A stretch of 64,000 nucleotides of DNA from Streptomyces scopuliridis RB72 (GTDB lineage Bacteria > Actinomycetota > Actinomycetes > Streptomycetales > Streptomycetaceae): the NCBI RefSeq assembly GCF_000718095.1, contig NZ_JOEI01000006.1, forward strand, positions 124,001-188,000. Reading direction: 5' to 3'. Numbering within the stretch: position 1 is the stretch's first letter; each line of letters begins with the position of its first letter. Below, one piece after another: positions 24,995 to 34,132 of this stretch. The notes beneath the pieces are model-generated. The model ran no database searches. It saw only the letters and a list, made by a program, of their open reading frames with translations, and was not told the origin of the DNA. The translations under genes were made by a program, and so were the position numbers.

Positions 24995-26635
24995 TCAGGG
25001 AGTGGTACCTCCCGCGTCGGCGCCGGTGATCGTGCCGCCCCCGCCGGGGGCACCGTTGCTGCCCGTCGTCGTGCCGCCGTCGGAGGTGCCTCCGTCGGCC
25101 GTACCGGCGGACGAGCCGTCCGTCGTACCACCGTCGGACGTGCCTCCGTCCGTCGTGCCCGTGGAGGTGCCTCCGTCCGAAGTGCCCGTGCTCGTCCCGT
25201 TGCTGGAGCCGGTCGATCCCGTCTCCGGAGGCGTCGACGGCGCGTCACTCGTCGCGTCGGACGGGCTCGGGGTGTGCGACGGCGTCTCCCTGGGGGTGTA
25301 GCTCGGCTGGTGGTTGCCTCCCGTGGAGGTGTCCGGCTGCGTGGTGTCCTCGCTCTGCGAGTCCGAGGGCGAGGGCGAATCGCTCGGCGTCGAATCGCTC
25401 GGGCTGGACGACGGCTTGTTCTCCGGCTTGTCGCCGTTGCCCGTATTACCGATGCCCTGGATCGCGTAGGCCGCCCCCGCCACGATCGCGATCACCGCGA
25501 GCGCGACGAAGATCCACAACTTGCCCCGGCCGCCACGCCGCTGGTGCCCGCCGTCGTACCCGCCGTCGTCCGGGTTCCTCGGCGGCAGGATCGGACCCTG
25601 TGAGGTGTCGCTGTGCGGCGGGTGCCCCATCGCGGTCGTCGCGGCCATGCCCATCGCCGGGGTGTTGCCGCCCATGTGCGGCTCGACCGCCCCGGTGTTC
25701 CACGTGCCCGTATGGCTGCCCTGCTGCTGGAGCATCTGCATGCCGTACTGGATCAGCCCGCGCATCTCCTCGGCGCTCTGGAACCGGTCGTCCGGCTCCT
25801 TCGCGAGCGCGCGCATGACCAGGCCGTCCAGCTCCGGCGGCGCCACGTCCGAGACCTCGGACGGCGGGACCGGGATGTCCTGGACATGCTGGTAGACGAC
25901 CGAGAGCGGGGTCTCGCCGGTGAACGGGGGGCGCAGGGCGAGCAGTTCGTAGAGCAGACAGCCCGTGGCGTACAGGTCGCTGCGGTGGTCGACGGCCTTG
26001 CCCAGCGCCTGCTCGGGCGAGAGGTACTGCGGCGTGCCCATGACCATGCCGGTCTGGGTCATCGTCGACTGCGCGCCGTGCAGGGCGCGCGCGATGCCGA
26101 AGTCCATCACCTTCACCGCGCCGGCGTCCGTGATGATCACGTTCGCCGGCTTGATGTCCCGGTGCACGATGCCGTGCTGGTGCGAGTAGGCGAGCGCTTC
26201 CAGCACCCCGGAGACGATGATCAGCGCCTGCTCGGGCGGCGGGGCCTCCGCGCTGACCAGCAGATCGCGGATGGTGCGGCCCTCGACCAGCTCCATCACG
26301 ATGTACGGCACGGTCTGGCCGTTGACGGTGTCCTCGCCCGAGTCGTACACCGCCACCACCGCGTGGTGGTTCAGCCCGGCGACCGACTGCGCCTCGCGGG
26401 TGAAGCGGGCCTTGGAGACAGGGTCCTCGGCGAGATCCGCCCGGAGCAGCTTGACGGCGACGATGCGTCCGAGCCGTACGTCCTCGGCCGCGAACACCTC
26501 GGCCATGCCGCCGCGGCCCAGGCGATGGGTCATGCGGTAGCGGCCGTCGCCGACCATCCCGCCGACCAATCCGTTGTCGCCCCAGGAGTCCGCCGCATCC
26601 GACACTCCGCCGCCTGCTTCGGGTTCGGGTGCCAT
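24995..26635 (-). CDS. Membrane Ser/Thr protein kinase without PASTA repeats
   Basis: A 546-residue Hanks-type kinase. The kinase domain occupies residues ~33-290: P-loop GRGGMAEV (40-47), Lys62 in VAVKLL, catalytic HRDIKPANVI, DFGIAR, and the activation segment TMTQTGMVMGTPQYLSPEQ. A juxtamembrane linker with MGMAATTAMG follows, then one membrane helix (WIFVALAVIAIVAGAAYAI). The extracellular tail of ~150 residues consists only of Ser/Thr/Asp/Gly/Pro repeats (TSDGGTSTG and similar). It is divergent from a second kinase. There is no recognisable sensor domain outside, so the tail may interact with the cell wall. Substrates unknown. Confidence 0.92.
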   Translation of the reverse strand: MAPEPEAGGGVSDAADSWGDNGLVGGMVGDGRYRMTHRLGRGGMAEVFAAEDVRLGRIVAVKLLRADLAEDPVSKARFTREAQSVAGLNHHAVVAVYDSGEDTVNGQTVPYIVMELVEGRTIRDLLVSAEAPPPEQALIIVSGVLEALAYSHQHGIVHRDIKPANVIITDAGAVKVMDFGIARALHGAQSTMTQTGMVMGTPQYLSPEQALGKAVDHRSDLYATGCLLYELLALRPPFTGETPLSVVYQHVQDIPVPPSEVSDVAPPELDGLVMRALAKEPDDRFQSAEEMRGLIQYGMQMLQQQGSHTGTWNTGAVEPHMGGNTPAMGMAATTAMGHPPHSDTSQGPILPPRNPDDGGYDGGHQRRGGRGKLWIFVALAVIAIVAGAAYAIQGIGNTGNGDKPENKPSSSPSDSTPSDSPSPSDSQSEDTTQPDTSTGGNHQPSYTPRETPSHTPSPSDATSDAPSTPPETGSTGSSNGTSTGTSDGGTSTGTTDGGTSDGGTTDGSSAGTADGGTSDGGTTTGSNGAPGGGGTITGADAGGTTP

Positions 26636-26995
26636 CAGTCCTCGCCGTCGTTTCTGTCCGCGGAGAGACCGCGCGCGCGGTCCGCGGTATGTCTGTGTGT
26701 CTCAGGGGATGTCTCAGGGGTGGCTATGCCACATCACGCTACAGCCTCCGTGTGACACGCCGGTCCAGGATGGACCGGTCATGAAACCCGCTCGCGCGGT
26801 ACCCATGCAAATTCCATGCGTTTCCTGTAACGCTTCCGAGACGCTTGTTGTGCGTACGGTCACGGAACGGGCACCCGGCTTGACGTGTCAGTGCCCTCGG
26901 GCAGACTTGGCGCGTATTCGCGTCATCGCGGGATCTTCGATAACGGGTCATCGCGTGGTACCACCGCGTCAGCGCGCCGAGGGGGAAGCACAGTC
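26636..26995. promoter_or_regulatory. Divergent region between two kinase genes
   Basis: These 360 bases hold the promoters of both kinases. A direct repeat, GTCTCAGGGG-AT-GTCTCAGGGG, lies near 26698-26720. GGGGGAAGC (26981-26989) is the ribosome site of the plus-strand kinase. The middle (26760-26960) is less GC-rich than coding DNA. I see no gene or strong palindrome. Confidence 0.4.
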
Positions 26996-28672
26996 ATGAG
27001 CCAGGACGGCGCACAGGGCCGCTATGCGGGCGGTTCGGTCGCGGGGGGCCGGTACCAGCTTCGCGACCTGCTCGGCGAAGGCGGGATGGCGTCCGTATAT
27101 CTGGCGTACGACGCGGCGCTGGACCGTCAGGTCGCGATCAAGACCCTCCACACGGAGCTGGGGCGCGAGCAGTCCTTCCGCGAGCGCTTCCGCCGTGAGG
27201 CCCAGGCCGTCGCCAAGCTGTCGCACACCAACATCGTCTCCGTCTTCGACACGGGCGAGGACGAGCTAGACGGCGCGCTGATGCCGTACATCGTCATGGA
27301 GTACGTCGAGGGGCAGCCGCTGGGCTCCGTACTCCAGGCGGACATCGCCCAGTACGGCGCGATGCCGGCCGACAAGGCGCTGAAGGTGACGGCCGACGTG
27401 CTGGCCGCGCTGGAGACCAGCCATGAGATGGGGCTGGTCCACCGGGACATCAAGCCCGGCAACGTGATGATGACCAAGCGCGGCATCGTCAAGGTCATGG
27501 ACTTCGGCATCGCGCGCGCCATGCAGTCGGGTGTGACGTCGATGACGCAGACCGGCATGGTCGTCGGTACGCCGCAGTACCTGTCGCCCGAGCAGGCGCT
27601 CGGGCGCGGCGTCGACGCGCGCTCCGACCTCTACTCGGTCGGCATCATGCTGTTCCAGCTGCTGACGGGCCGGCTGCCGTTCGACGCGGACTCGCCGCTG
27701 GCGATCGCGTACGCGCATGTGCAGGAGGAGCCGGTCGCTCCGTCCAGCATCAACCGTTCGATCACCCCCGCGATCGACGCGCTGGTCGCGCGGGCGCTGA
27801 AGAAGAACCCGAACGAGCGCTTCCCGAGCGCCGAGGCGATGCGCGACGAATGCGCGCGGGTGCTGCCCGGCGGGCAGGCGGGCGCGCCGGTGATCGTGCA
27901 GGGGATGCCGCAGAACAGCGGCGCGGGCGTGGGCTCCGCGGTCTTCCCGCCGGTGGACCAGTCGACCCAGGGGCCGCCGAGCGGGCAGGGCGTGCAGACG
28001 CCGTACCAGCCGGGCCCTTACGGGCCGCCGACGCCTGCCCCGATGCAGACATCGGGCCCCGGGGCCGGGCCAGGGTACGGCTATCCGCAGACGCCGCCCC
28101 CGGCCTACCACACCCCGTCGCCGGCTCCGCAGCCGTACGCGGTCTCCCCCCAGCCCCAGACGGCGGCCGGTTCCGGCCACGGCGGGCATGGTGGCCACGG
28201 CGGGCACGGCGGGGGTGGCCAGCACGGCGGCCGACGGAACATGCCGGTCATCGTGGGCTCGGTCGCGGTCGCGATCCTCGCGATCGCCGGGCTGGTCACG
28301 GCGCTCAATATGAAGAACGGCACCGACGACAACACGAACGCGGATCCGCGCACGAGCGGCACCACCGGCCCGGCCGCGGGCCACCGGGACCCGGAGCGGA
28401 ACCGCACCATCGACGCGACGAAGTGCTCGGAAGCCTCGGAGGACAGCCTCGACCCGGCGAAGGTGACCGTGCCGGACCTGCGGTACAAGGACCTCCTCTC
28501 GGTGAAGGACTGCCTGCGCGCGGCCGGCTGGACCTGGTCGGAGCCGAAGAAGCAGAACGACGGCACGCAGGCCGAGGACATCGTGATCAGCCAGTACCCG
28601 CGGCCGGGCGCCGCCGTGCTGCCCAAGGAGCAGGAGTTCGAGCTGACGATCTCCACGGGGGACCCGGAGTAG
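26996..28672 (+). CDS. Membrane Ser/Thr protein kinase with one PASTA domain
   Basis: A 558-residue Hanks-type kinase. The kinase domain (~17-280) has GEGGMASVYLAYD, VAIKTL, HRDIKPGNVMM, DFGIAR and GTPQYLSPEQALG. A long Pro/Gln/Gly linker with a Gly-His run (GHGGHGGHGGHGGGG) precedes a single membrane helix (VIVGSVAVAILAIAGLVTAL). Outside lies one PASTA-like domain (VTVPDLRYKDLLSVKDCLRAAGW would be one such unit). PASTA domains bind peptidoglycan fragments or beta-lactams, so this kinase probably senses cell wall state. The ATG at 26996 has GGGGGAAG upstream. It is a different gene from the PknB expected beyond the right edge. Confidence 0.92.
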   Translation: MSQDGAQGRYAGGSVAGGRYQLRDLLGEGGMASVYLAYDAALDRQVAIKTLHTELGREQSFRERFRREAQAVAKLSHTNIVSVFDTGEDELDGALMPYIVMEYVEGQPLGSVLQADIAQYGAMPADKALKVTADVLAALETSHEMGLVHRDIKPGNVMMTKRGIVKVMDFGIARAMQSGVTSMTQTGMVVGTPQYLSPEQALGRGVDARSDLYSVGIMLFQLLTGRLPFDADSPLAIAYAHVQEEPVAPSSINRSITPAIDALVARALKKNPNERFPSAEAMRDECARVLPGGQAGAPVIVQGMPQNSGAGVGSAVFPPVDQSTQGPPSGQGVQTPYQPGPYGPPTPAPMQTSGPGAGPGYGYPQTPPPAYHTPSPAPQPYAVSPQPQTAAGSGHGGHGGHGGHGGGGQHGGRRNMPVIVGSVAVAILAIAGLVTALNMKNGTDDNTNADPRTSGTTGPAAGHRDPERNRTIDATKCSEASEDSLDPAKVTVPDLRYKDLLSVKDCLRAAGWTWSEPKKQNDGTQAEDIVISQYPRPGAAVLPKEQEFELTISTGDPE

Positions 28673-28688
28673 CCGTACCGGCCCGTCG

Positions 28689-28751
28689 GCCGTTACCCAA
28701 CGCCGTTACCCAACGCCGTTACGTACGCCGTTACGTAGGGCCGTTACCTAC
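28689..28751 (+). repeat. Five 12-13 bp tandem repeats
   Basis: GCCGTTACCCAAC occurs twice exactly (28689-28714). It is followed by GCCGTTACGTAC, GCCGTTACGTAGG and GCCGTTACCTAC up to 28751. The array fills the gap between the kinase stop and the next gene. Confidence 0.9.
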
Positions 28752-28798
28752 GAAACGTCCGGGATGCCGGAGTTGTCGCGTCATGTGACGCTGGATCG

Positions 28799-29413
28799 GT
28801 GACTCCAAGGTTCCGCACCTCTTGCGCGATGGCGGTCGCTTCCCTGTTGCTGGCCGCACCCGTCGCATACGCCGAGGAGTCCACCCCGCCCCCGCCGCGC
28901 ACGTCCGCGGCCCCCGAGCCCGCCGCCTCTTCGTTGGCCGGGCGTCTCGCCGGGGAGGGGAAGACACGGCCGGGCAGGCCGCCGGAGCCGGATTCCGAGG
29001 ACGAGCCGCCCGAGGACGTGGGCCCGAGCGCGAGCGCGGAGAGCTCGGCCCCCGTGCGCCCCGGCCGGCCCTCCTCCCCGGCGAAGCCGCCCGCCCCTTC
29101 CCGTAAGCCGTCGTCCTCCTCCGCGCCCGCGAAGCCGTCCGCCTCCGCCCCCGCGCGTACGGACGAGGAGGCGGCGGACGACTGGAACGCGGCCGACGAC
29201 CCGGGGGAGGCCCTGAGACCACCCGAGGAGCAGGCGGGTACGGGCGAGCCCACGGCATCCGGCTCCACGCCGCCCACCGCCGCCCGCAGGCCGGACGCGA
29301 GGGCCCTCGGCAGATCGGCCACGCGGCCGGTTCCCGTACTGACCCTGGGCGCCGGAATCACGCTGCTCGGCCTGGGGCTCGGCTTCCTCGGGCTGCGGCT
29401 CCGACGCCGCTGA
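28799..29413 (+). CDS. Secreted, membrane-anchored Pro/Ser-rich protein
   Basis: A 204-residue protein with a Sec signal peptide (MAVASLLLAAPVAYA, ending near residue 25), about 145 residues of disordered Pro/Ser/Ala/Glu-rich sequence, and a C-terminal membrane helix (VPVLTLGAGITLLGLGLGFLGL) followed by LRRR. The layout is that of a wall-spanning stalk fixed to the membrane at its C-terminus. There is no LPxTG motif. Nothing identifies a function. The start is the GTG at 28799. It lies after the PASTA kinase and might be one of its extracytoplasmic partners, but this rests on position only. Confidence 0.7.
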   Translation: MTPRFRTSCAMAVASLLLAAPVAYAEESTPPPPRTSAAPEPAASSLAGRLAGEGKTRPGRPPEPDSEDEPPEDVGPSASAESSAPVRPGRPSSPAKPPAPSRKPSSSSAPAKPSASAPARTDEEAADDWNAADDPGEALRPPEEQAGTGEPTASGSTPPTAARRPDARALGRSATRPVPVLTLGAGITLLGLGLGFLGLRLRRR

Positions 29414-29485
29414 AACTCCCTCGTCCCCCCGAGGCCCCCCGGTGGTCCTCCTTATGGCGTACTTATGAGGTCCGCCTCAAGTCCC

Positions 29486-29521
29486 TTGCGGGCTAGGACT
29501 TACTCGGTATACATACTGAGT
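29486..29521 (+). promoter_or_regulatory. Promoter and operator of padR, probably leaderless
   Basis: TTGCGG (29486-29491) and TATACA (29508-29513) with a 16-nt spacer resemble -35 and -10 boxes. Transcription would then begin at or next to the ATG at 29522. The imperfect palindrome ACTCGGTATACATACTGAGT (29502-29521, 16 of 20 positions symmetric) covers the -10 box and touches the start codon. No ribosome site is seen. Autorepression by PadR is likely. Confidence 0.65.
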
Positions 29522-30205
29522 ATGTCCATTCGGCACGGGCTTCTCGCCCTCCTCGAACGCGGTCCGCGTTACGGCTCTCAGCTCCGTACGGAGTTCGAGT
29601 CGCGCACCGGCTCCACCTGGCCGCTCAACGTCGGCCAGGTCTATACGACCCTGAGCCGGCTGGAGCGCGACGGCATGGTCACGCAGGAGGGCGAGGACGA
29701 GGCCGGTCACGCGCTCTACGTGATCACGGAGACCGGCCGCGCGGAGCTGCGGTCGTGGTTCCGTACGCCCGTCGACCGCGCCAGCCCGCCCCGCGACGAA
29801 CTGGCGATCAAACTCGCCATGGCGGTAGGGGCTCCCGGGGTCGACATCCGGGAGGTGATCCAGTCGCAGCGGCACCACACCATCCAGGCGATGCAGGACT
29901 ACACGCGGCTGAAGGCACAGGCCCTGGAAGCCGTCCCGACCGACCGGGACGAGGTGGCCTGGCTCCTGGTCCTGGAGCAGCTCATCTTCCAGACCGAGGC
30001 CGAGGCCCGCTGGCTCGACCACTGCGAAGTACGGCTGATCCGGCTCGCGATGATGCCGGGGCGCGGCGGCACGCAGCCGGAGACGCCTCCGGGGAATCCG
30101 GCCGCCGGGTCCACGCCCGCGTCCGCCACCGGGTCCGCCACCGCACCGGCTTCCTCCGCACCGGCTTCCGCGTCCGCGCCGTCCGGCGGCTCGACGGCCG
30201 ACTGA
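29522..30205 (+). CDS. PadR family transcriptional regulator
   Basis: A 227-residue regulator. The N-terminal winged helix (MSIRHGLLALLERGPRYGSQL, WPLNVGQVYTTLSRLERDG) is typical of PadR; the C-terminal helical dimer domain (residues ~95-175) resembles the VirR-type branch. A low-complexity Ala/Ser/Pro tail of ~45 residues closes the protein. The ATG at 29522 is directly preceded by the operator-like palindrome, which points to a leaderless transcript. It is followed by an ABC transporter ATPase and permease, the usual arrangement in which PadR represses its own exporter operon. Confidence 0.9.
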   Translation: MSIRHGLLALLERGPRYGSQLRTEFESRTGSTWPLNVGQVYTTLSRLERDGMVTQEGEDEAGHALYVITETGRAELRSWFRTPVDRASPPRDELAIKLAMAVGAPGVDIREVIQSQRHHTIQAMQDYTRLKAQALEAVPTDRDEVAWLLVLEQLIFQTEAEARWLDHCEVRLIRLAMMPGRGGTQPETPPGNPAAGSTPASATGSATAPASSAPASASAPSGGSTAD

Positions 30206-30366
30206 CCGCGGCGCCGGACACCACCGCCCGCGGCTCCGGCCGTCACCCGAACCATCCGGCCGGAGCCCGCAGGGCCTCCTGGGGCTGACCGCACCACCAC
30301 CCGCCCCACCTCACTCGTCACACCGAACCGCTCGTACGTGCGCGTACGCCCAAAGGGGGGACCCTC

Positions 30367-31164
30367 ATGGCTCGCAAATCACATCAGCCACACCAGTCAC
30401 AGCCGTCACAGCCGGCGCCACCGCAGCAGCACTCGTCGAAGCGGCCCGTGCTCCAGCTCCAGGAGCTGACCCGCGTCCACGGCAGCGGCGCCACCGAGGT
30501 GCACGCGCTGCGCGGTATCAACCTCGATGTGTTCCCCGGCGAACTCGTCGCCGTCATGGGCCCGTCGGGCTCCGGCAAGTCCACGCTGCTCACCATCGCG
30601 GGCGGCCTCGACAGCCCCAGCTCGGGCCGCGTGATCGTCGAGGACACCGACATCACCACCGTCGACCGCAAGCAGCTCGCGGCCCTGCGCCGCCGCAGCA
30701 TCGGCTATGTCTTCCAGGACTACAACCTGATCCCCGCGCTCACCGCCGCCGAGAACATCGCGCTGCCCCGCGAACTCGACGGCACCTCCGCGCGCAAAGG
30801 CCGCGTCGAGGCCCTGGCCGCGCTGCGGGAGATGGGTCTGGAGGAGCTCGCCGACCGGTTCCCCGACGAGATGTCCGGCGGCCAGCAGCAGCGCGTGGCG
30901 ATCGCCCGCGCTCTCGTCGGCGACCGGCGTCTGGTCCTCGCGGACGAGCCGACCGGCGCCCTGGACTCCGAGACCGGCGAGTCCGTGCTCGCGCTGCTGC
31001 GCACGCGCTGTGACGCGGGCGCGGCCGGCATCCTGGTCACCCACGAGCCGCGCTTCGCGGCCTGGGCCGACCGCGTGATCTTCCTGCGGGACGGCGCGGT
31101 CGTCGACCAGACGCTGCGCAGCCAGGCGGACTCGCTGCTCACGGGCCAGGCGGCCGAGCTGTGA
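30367..31164 (+). CDS. ABC transporter ATP-binding protein (MacB/LolD type)
   Basis: A 265-residue ATPase with Walker A GPSGSGKST (about residue 61), Q-loop YVFQDYNLIPALTA, signature MSGGQQQRVAIARAL, Walker B LVLADEPTGALD and the switch His in TLVTHE-like ILVTHEPRFA. This class powers FtsX-type permeases in export of lipids, peptides or antibiotics rather than import. The N-terminus has an unusual His/Gln/Ser/Pro-rich extension of ~25 residues (HQPHQSQPSQPAPPQQH). It overlaps the permease start by four bases. The PadR upstream suggests induction by a toxic or wall-active compound. Confidence 0.93.
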   Translation: MARKSHQPHQSQPSQPAPPQQHSSKRPVLQLQELTRVHGSGATEVHALRGINLDVFPGELVAVMGPSGSGKSTLLTIAGGLDSPSSGRVIVEDTDITTVDRKQLAALRRRSIGYVFQDYNLIPALTAAENIALPRELDGTSARKGRVEALAALREMGLEELADRFPDEMSGGQQQRVAIARALVGDRRLVLADEPTGALDSETGESVLALLRTRCDAGAAGILVTHEPRFAAWADRVIFLRDGAVVDQTLRSQADSLLTGQAAEL

Positions 31165-34010
31165 AGAACTGGTTCCACTCCTGGCGCGCCGCGGTACGGA
31201 TAGCCCGTCGCGACGCCTGGCGCTTCAAGGGGCGCAGCTTCCTCGTCCTCGCCATGATCGCGCTGCCCATCCTCGGGGTGAGCGCCGCGGATGTGACCCT
31301 GCGCAGCTCGGACCTCTCCACCGCGGAGAGTCTGAACCGCGACCTCGGCCGGGCCGACGCGCGCATCTCCGACCCCTCGTTGGCCGGTGAGCCCCTCCTG
31401 CAGAACCCGACGGGCGAGCAGTACGCGCCGGTGGGCGACTTCGAGAACAAGCCGTGGCCCGACGGCCCCGCGGACGTCAAGAAGACCATCCCGCCGGGCG
31501 CCACGGTCCTGGAGGACACGCTCGGGTCCGGAAAGCTCCGGACCACGCACGGACTGCTGCACACCGAGATCCGTGAGCTGAAGGCCTCCGACCCGATGGC
31601 CCAGGGCATCATGCGTCTCCTCGACGGCCGCTTCCCCGAGAAGGGCGGCGAGGTCGCCGCGACCACGCACTTCCTGGAGACCAGCGGTCTGCGTGTGGGC
31701 TCGAAGCTCACCGCGCGCGGACTCGACGCCGACTACCGGATCGTCGGCGAGTACGAACTCCCCAGCTCCCTCGGCACCGACCAGGTCAACGCGCTCCCCG
31801 GCGCGTTCCTGGCCCCGCTCGACAAGGCGCTGAAGGCCGACGATCTGCCCGGCACGTCGCCGACGACCACGCGACTGGTGAGCCTCTCGGGCGGTTTCAC
31901 GTGGAACATGGTGCAGGAGGCCAACGCCAAGGGCGTCACGGTCACCTCACGCGCCGTACAGCTGAACCCGCCCGCCGACTCGGACGTCCCGCTGTACCAG
32001 CAGGACGGCTGGGGAACGTACGAGCAGAGCACGGCGTCCAAGACCTTCGAGATGGCCGCGATGGGCACCATCGTCGGTCTCGCGATGCTGGAGATCTGTC
32101 TGCTGGCGGGGCCCGCCTTCGCGGTCGGCGCCCGGCGCTCGCGCCGTCAGCTCGGCCTGGTCGGGGCCAACGGCGGCGACCGGAGCCATATCCGCGCCAT
32201 CGTGCTCAGCGGCGGTCTGGTGATCGGTGTCGCCTCAGCCGTCGTCGGTACGGTCCTCGGTGTCGCCCTCACCTTCGCCCTGCGTCCCGTGCTGGAGGAG
32301 TACAACGGCGGGCGCTTCGGCGGCATGGAGATCCGGCCGCTGGAACTGATCGGTATCGCGGCGCTGGCCGTGCTCACCGGCCTGCTGGCCGCGATCGTCC
32401 CGGCCGTCACCGCCTCCCGTCAGACCGTGCTGGCCTCGCTCACCGGCCGCCGCGGGGTGCGCAGGAGCAGCAGGGTGCTGCCGGTCCTCGGACTGATCGC
32501 GTTCGCGCTCGGTGCCGCGATCGCGCTGTACGGATCGACGATGACCGACCAGTTCGCGATCGTCGCGGGCGGCAGTGCCCTCGCCGAACTGGGTGTGGTC
32601 GCGCTGACGCCGGCCCTGGTGGGTCTCTTCGGCCGGATCGGCCGCTGGATGCCGCTCTCACCGCGGCTGGCGCTGCGTGACGCCGTACGCAACCGGGGGC
32701 GCACGGCCCCCGCCGTGGCCGCGGTGCTGGCCGCGGTCGCGGGAACGGTCGCGGTCTCGACCTACGAGGCGAGCAGCGACGCCCAGAGCCGGGCCGCGTA
32801 CACGCCGGAGCTGCCCCATGGCGCGGTCTCCGTCATGCTCGACGAGGGCGGCGGCCGGGATGTCCCGGCCGTGCGTACGGCCGTCCAGAAGAATCTGCCC
32901 ACCGAGATACGGGCCGATGTGGACCGAATCTCGGTCGGGAAGCCCAGTTGCTCGATGTACGGCGGCGAGGACGGCTGCGGGCGGTACGAGGTGGTCGTAC
33001 CCAAGGCCAACCAGTGCCCGCTGTGGATGAACAACGGCGGCGAGGATCCCTCCGAGAAGTTCAGCAAGGCCGAGCGGCGCAAGCTCATCAAGGACTGGCG
33101 CTGCAAGGAGGGCGACGTCTACAGCAGCGTCAACGGCGGTGTGCTGATCGGTGACGCCAAGCTGCTCGCGGTCCTCGGGATCAAGGACGCCGACGCCGAA
33201 AAGGCGCTGGCGGACGGGCGGATCGTCTCATTCGACAAGCGGAACATCGACACGAACGGCAAGATCGGCATCCGGCTGATCACCGACGTGGAGGCGGCCG
33301 ACGCGGCCTTCGAGAAGGGCGAGGACCCGCCGGGCGACGTCAAGACGGTCGCGGCGCACCAGGTCGCGGGGTCGCCCAACGCGTACGGCATCGCGATGAT
33401 CCTGACCCCGGCCACGGCCGAGGCCACGGGCCTCAGCACCGTCCCGCTCGGCGCGTACTACTCGACCGGCGCCATGCCGAGCAGCGCCCAGAAGCAGAAG
33501 CTGGACAGCGAGCTCGACAAGACCGGCAGCGATGTCAGCCTCCACATCGAGGGCGGCTACGTCAGCGAGAACAGCATCGTGCTGCTGGCGCTGACCGTCT
33601 TCGCGGGGCTGGTCACCATCGGCGCCGCCGGTATCGCCACCGGTCTCGCCCAGGCCGACGCCGAGGCCGATCTCAAGACGCTCGCCGCGGTCGGAGCTCC
33701 GGCGCGGGTCCGCAGGACGCTCAGCGGATTCCAGTGCGGGGTGGTGGCCGTGATGGGTGTGCTGCTCGGCTCGATGGCCGGGGTGCTTCCGGCGATCGGG
33801 CTGCGGCTGACCCAGCGACGCAGCGAGGAGGACTGGTACCGCGAGGCGCTCGACGAGGGCCTGAGCGCCGTCGACCTGCCGCACGTACCGATCGTGATCC
33901 CCTGGGGAACGCTGGCCGCGCTGCTGGTCGCCGTCCCGCTGGGCGCCGCGATCCTGGCGGCGCTGGTCACCCGCTCGCACCGGGTGCTCGGCCGCCGGGC
34001 GGCGACGTAA
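31161..34010 (+). CDS. FtsX-like ABC transporter permease
   Basis: A 949-residue permease with two FtsX units. An N-terminal membrane helix and a large extracellular domain (~40-290) precede a first set of three to four helices (from TFEMAAMGTIVGLAMLEICLL). A middle region (LALRDAVRNRGRTAPAVAAVL) is followed by a second extracellular domain containing several Cys (CSMYGGEDGCGRYE, NQCPLWMN, WRCKEGD), which may form disulfides. A C-terminal membrane bundle closes the protein. The GTG at 31161 overlaps the ATPase stop (GTGA). It probably exports a hydrophobic or wall-active compound. A near-consensus parS site lies inside the coding sequence. Confidence 0.9.
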   Translation: MKNWFHSWRAAVRIARRDAWRFKGRSFLVLAMIALPILGVSAADVTLRSSDLSTAESLNRDLGRADARISDPSLAGEPLLQNPTGEQYAPVGDFENKPWPDGPADVKKTIPPGATVLEDTLGSGKLRTTHGLLHTEIRELKASDPMAQGIMRLLDGRFPEKGGEVAATTHFLETSGLRVGSKLTARGLDADYRIVGEYELPSSLGTDQVNALPGAFLAPLDKALKADDLPGTSPTTTRLVSLSGGFTWNMVQEANAKGVTVTSRAVQLNPPADSDVPLYQQDGWGTYEQSTASKTFEMAAMGTIVGLAMLEICLLAGPAFAVGARRSRRQLGLVGANGGDRSHIRAIVLSGGLVIGVASAVVGTVLGVALTFALRPVLEEYNGGRFGGMEIRPLELIGIAALAVLTGLLAAIVPAVTASRQTVLASLTGRRGVRRSSRVLPVLGLIAFALGAAIALYGSTMTDQFAIVAGGSALAELGVVALTPALVGLFGRIGRWMPLSPRLALRDAVRNRGRTAPAVAAVLAAVAGTVAVSTYEASSDAQSRAAYTPELPHGAVSVMLDEGGGRDVPAVRTAVQKNLPTEIRADVDRISVGKPSCSMYGGEDGCGRYEVVVPKANQCPLWMNNGGEDPSEKFSKAERRKLIKDWRCKEGDVYSSVNGGVLIGDAKLLAVLGIKDADAEKALADGRIVSFDKRNIDTNGKIGIRLITDVEAADAAFEKGEDPPGDVKTVAAHQVAGSPNAYGIAMILTPATAEATGLSTVPLGAYYSTGAMPSSAQKQKLDSELDKTGSDVSLHIEGGYVSENSIVLLALTVFAGLVTIGAAGIATGLAQADAEADLKTLAAVGAPARVRRTLSGFQCGVVAVMGVLLGSMAGVLPAIGLRLTQRRSEEDWYREALDEGLSAVDLPHVPIVIPWGTLAALLVAVPLGAAILAALVTRSHRVLGRRAAT
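31894..31907. promoter_or_regulatory. Near-consensus parS site inside the permease gene
   Basis: GTTTCACGTGGAAC differs at one position from the perfect Streptomyces parS palindrome found at 36897-36910, five kilobases away. ParB sites within genes are normal in this genus. Confidence 0.65.
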
Positions 34011-34132
34011 CCCCACGGGCCCGGCCTGTGGATCACGCGATCCTCGCGTCTCCGTGCCCCCGTACCGAGGTCATCCGCCTTCGTACGGGGGCACACCATG
34101 TGGTGACGCACATGTGCGAGACAATGGGCCGC

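Noticed and set aside
25688..25701. CACGTG in the kinase gene as a further parS
   Set aside because: GTTCCACGTGCCCG differs from the consensus at four positions in its outer bases.
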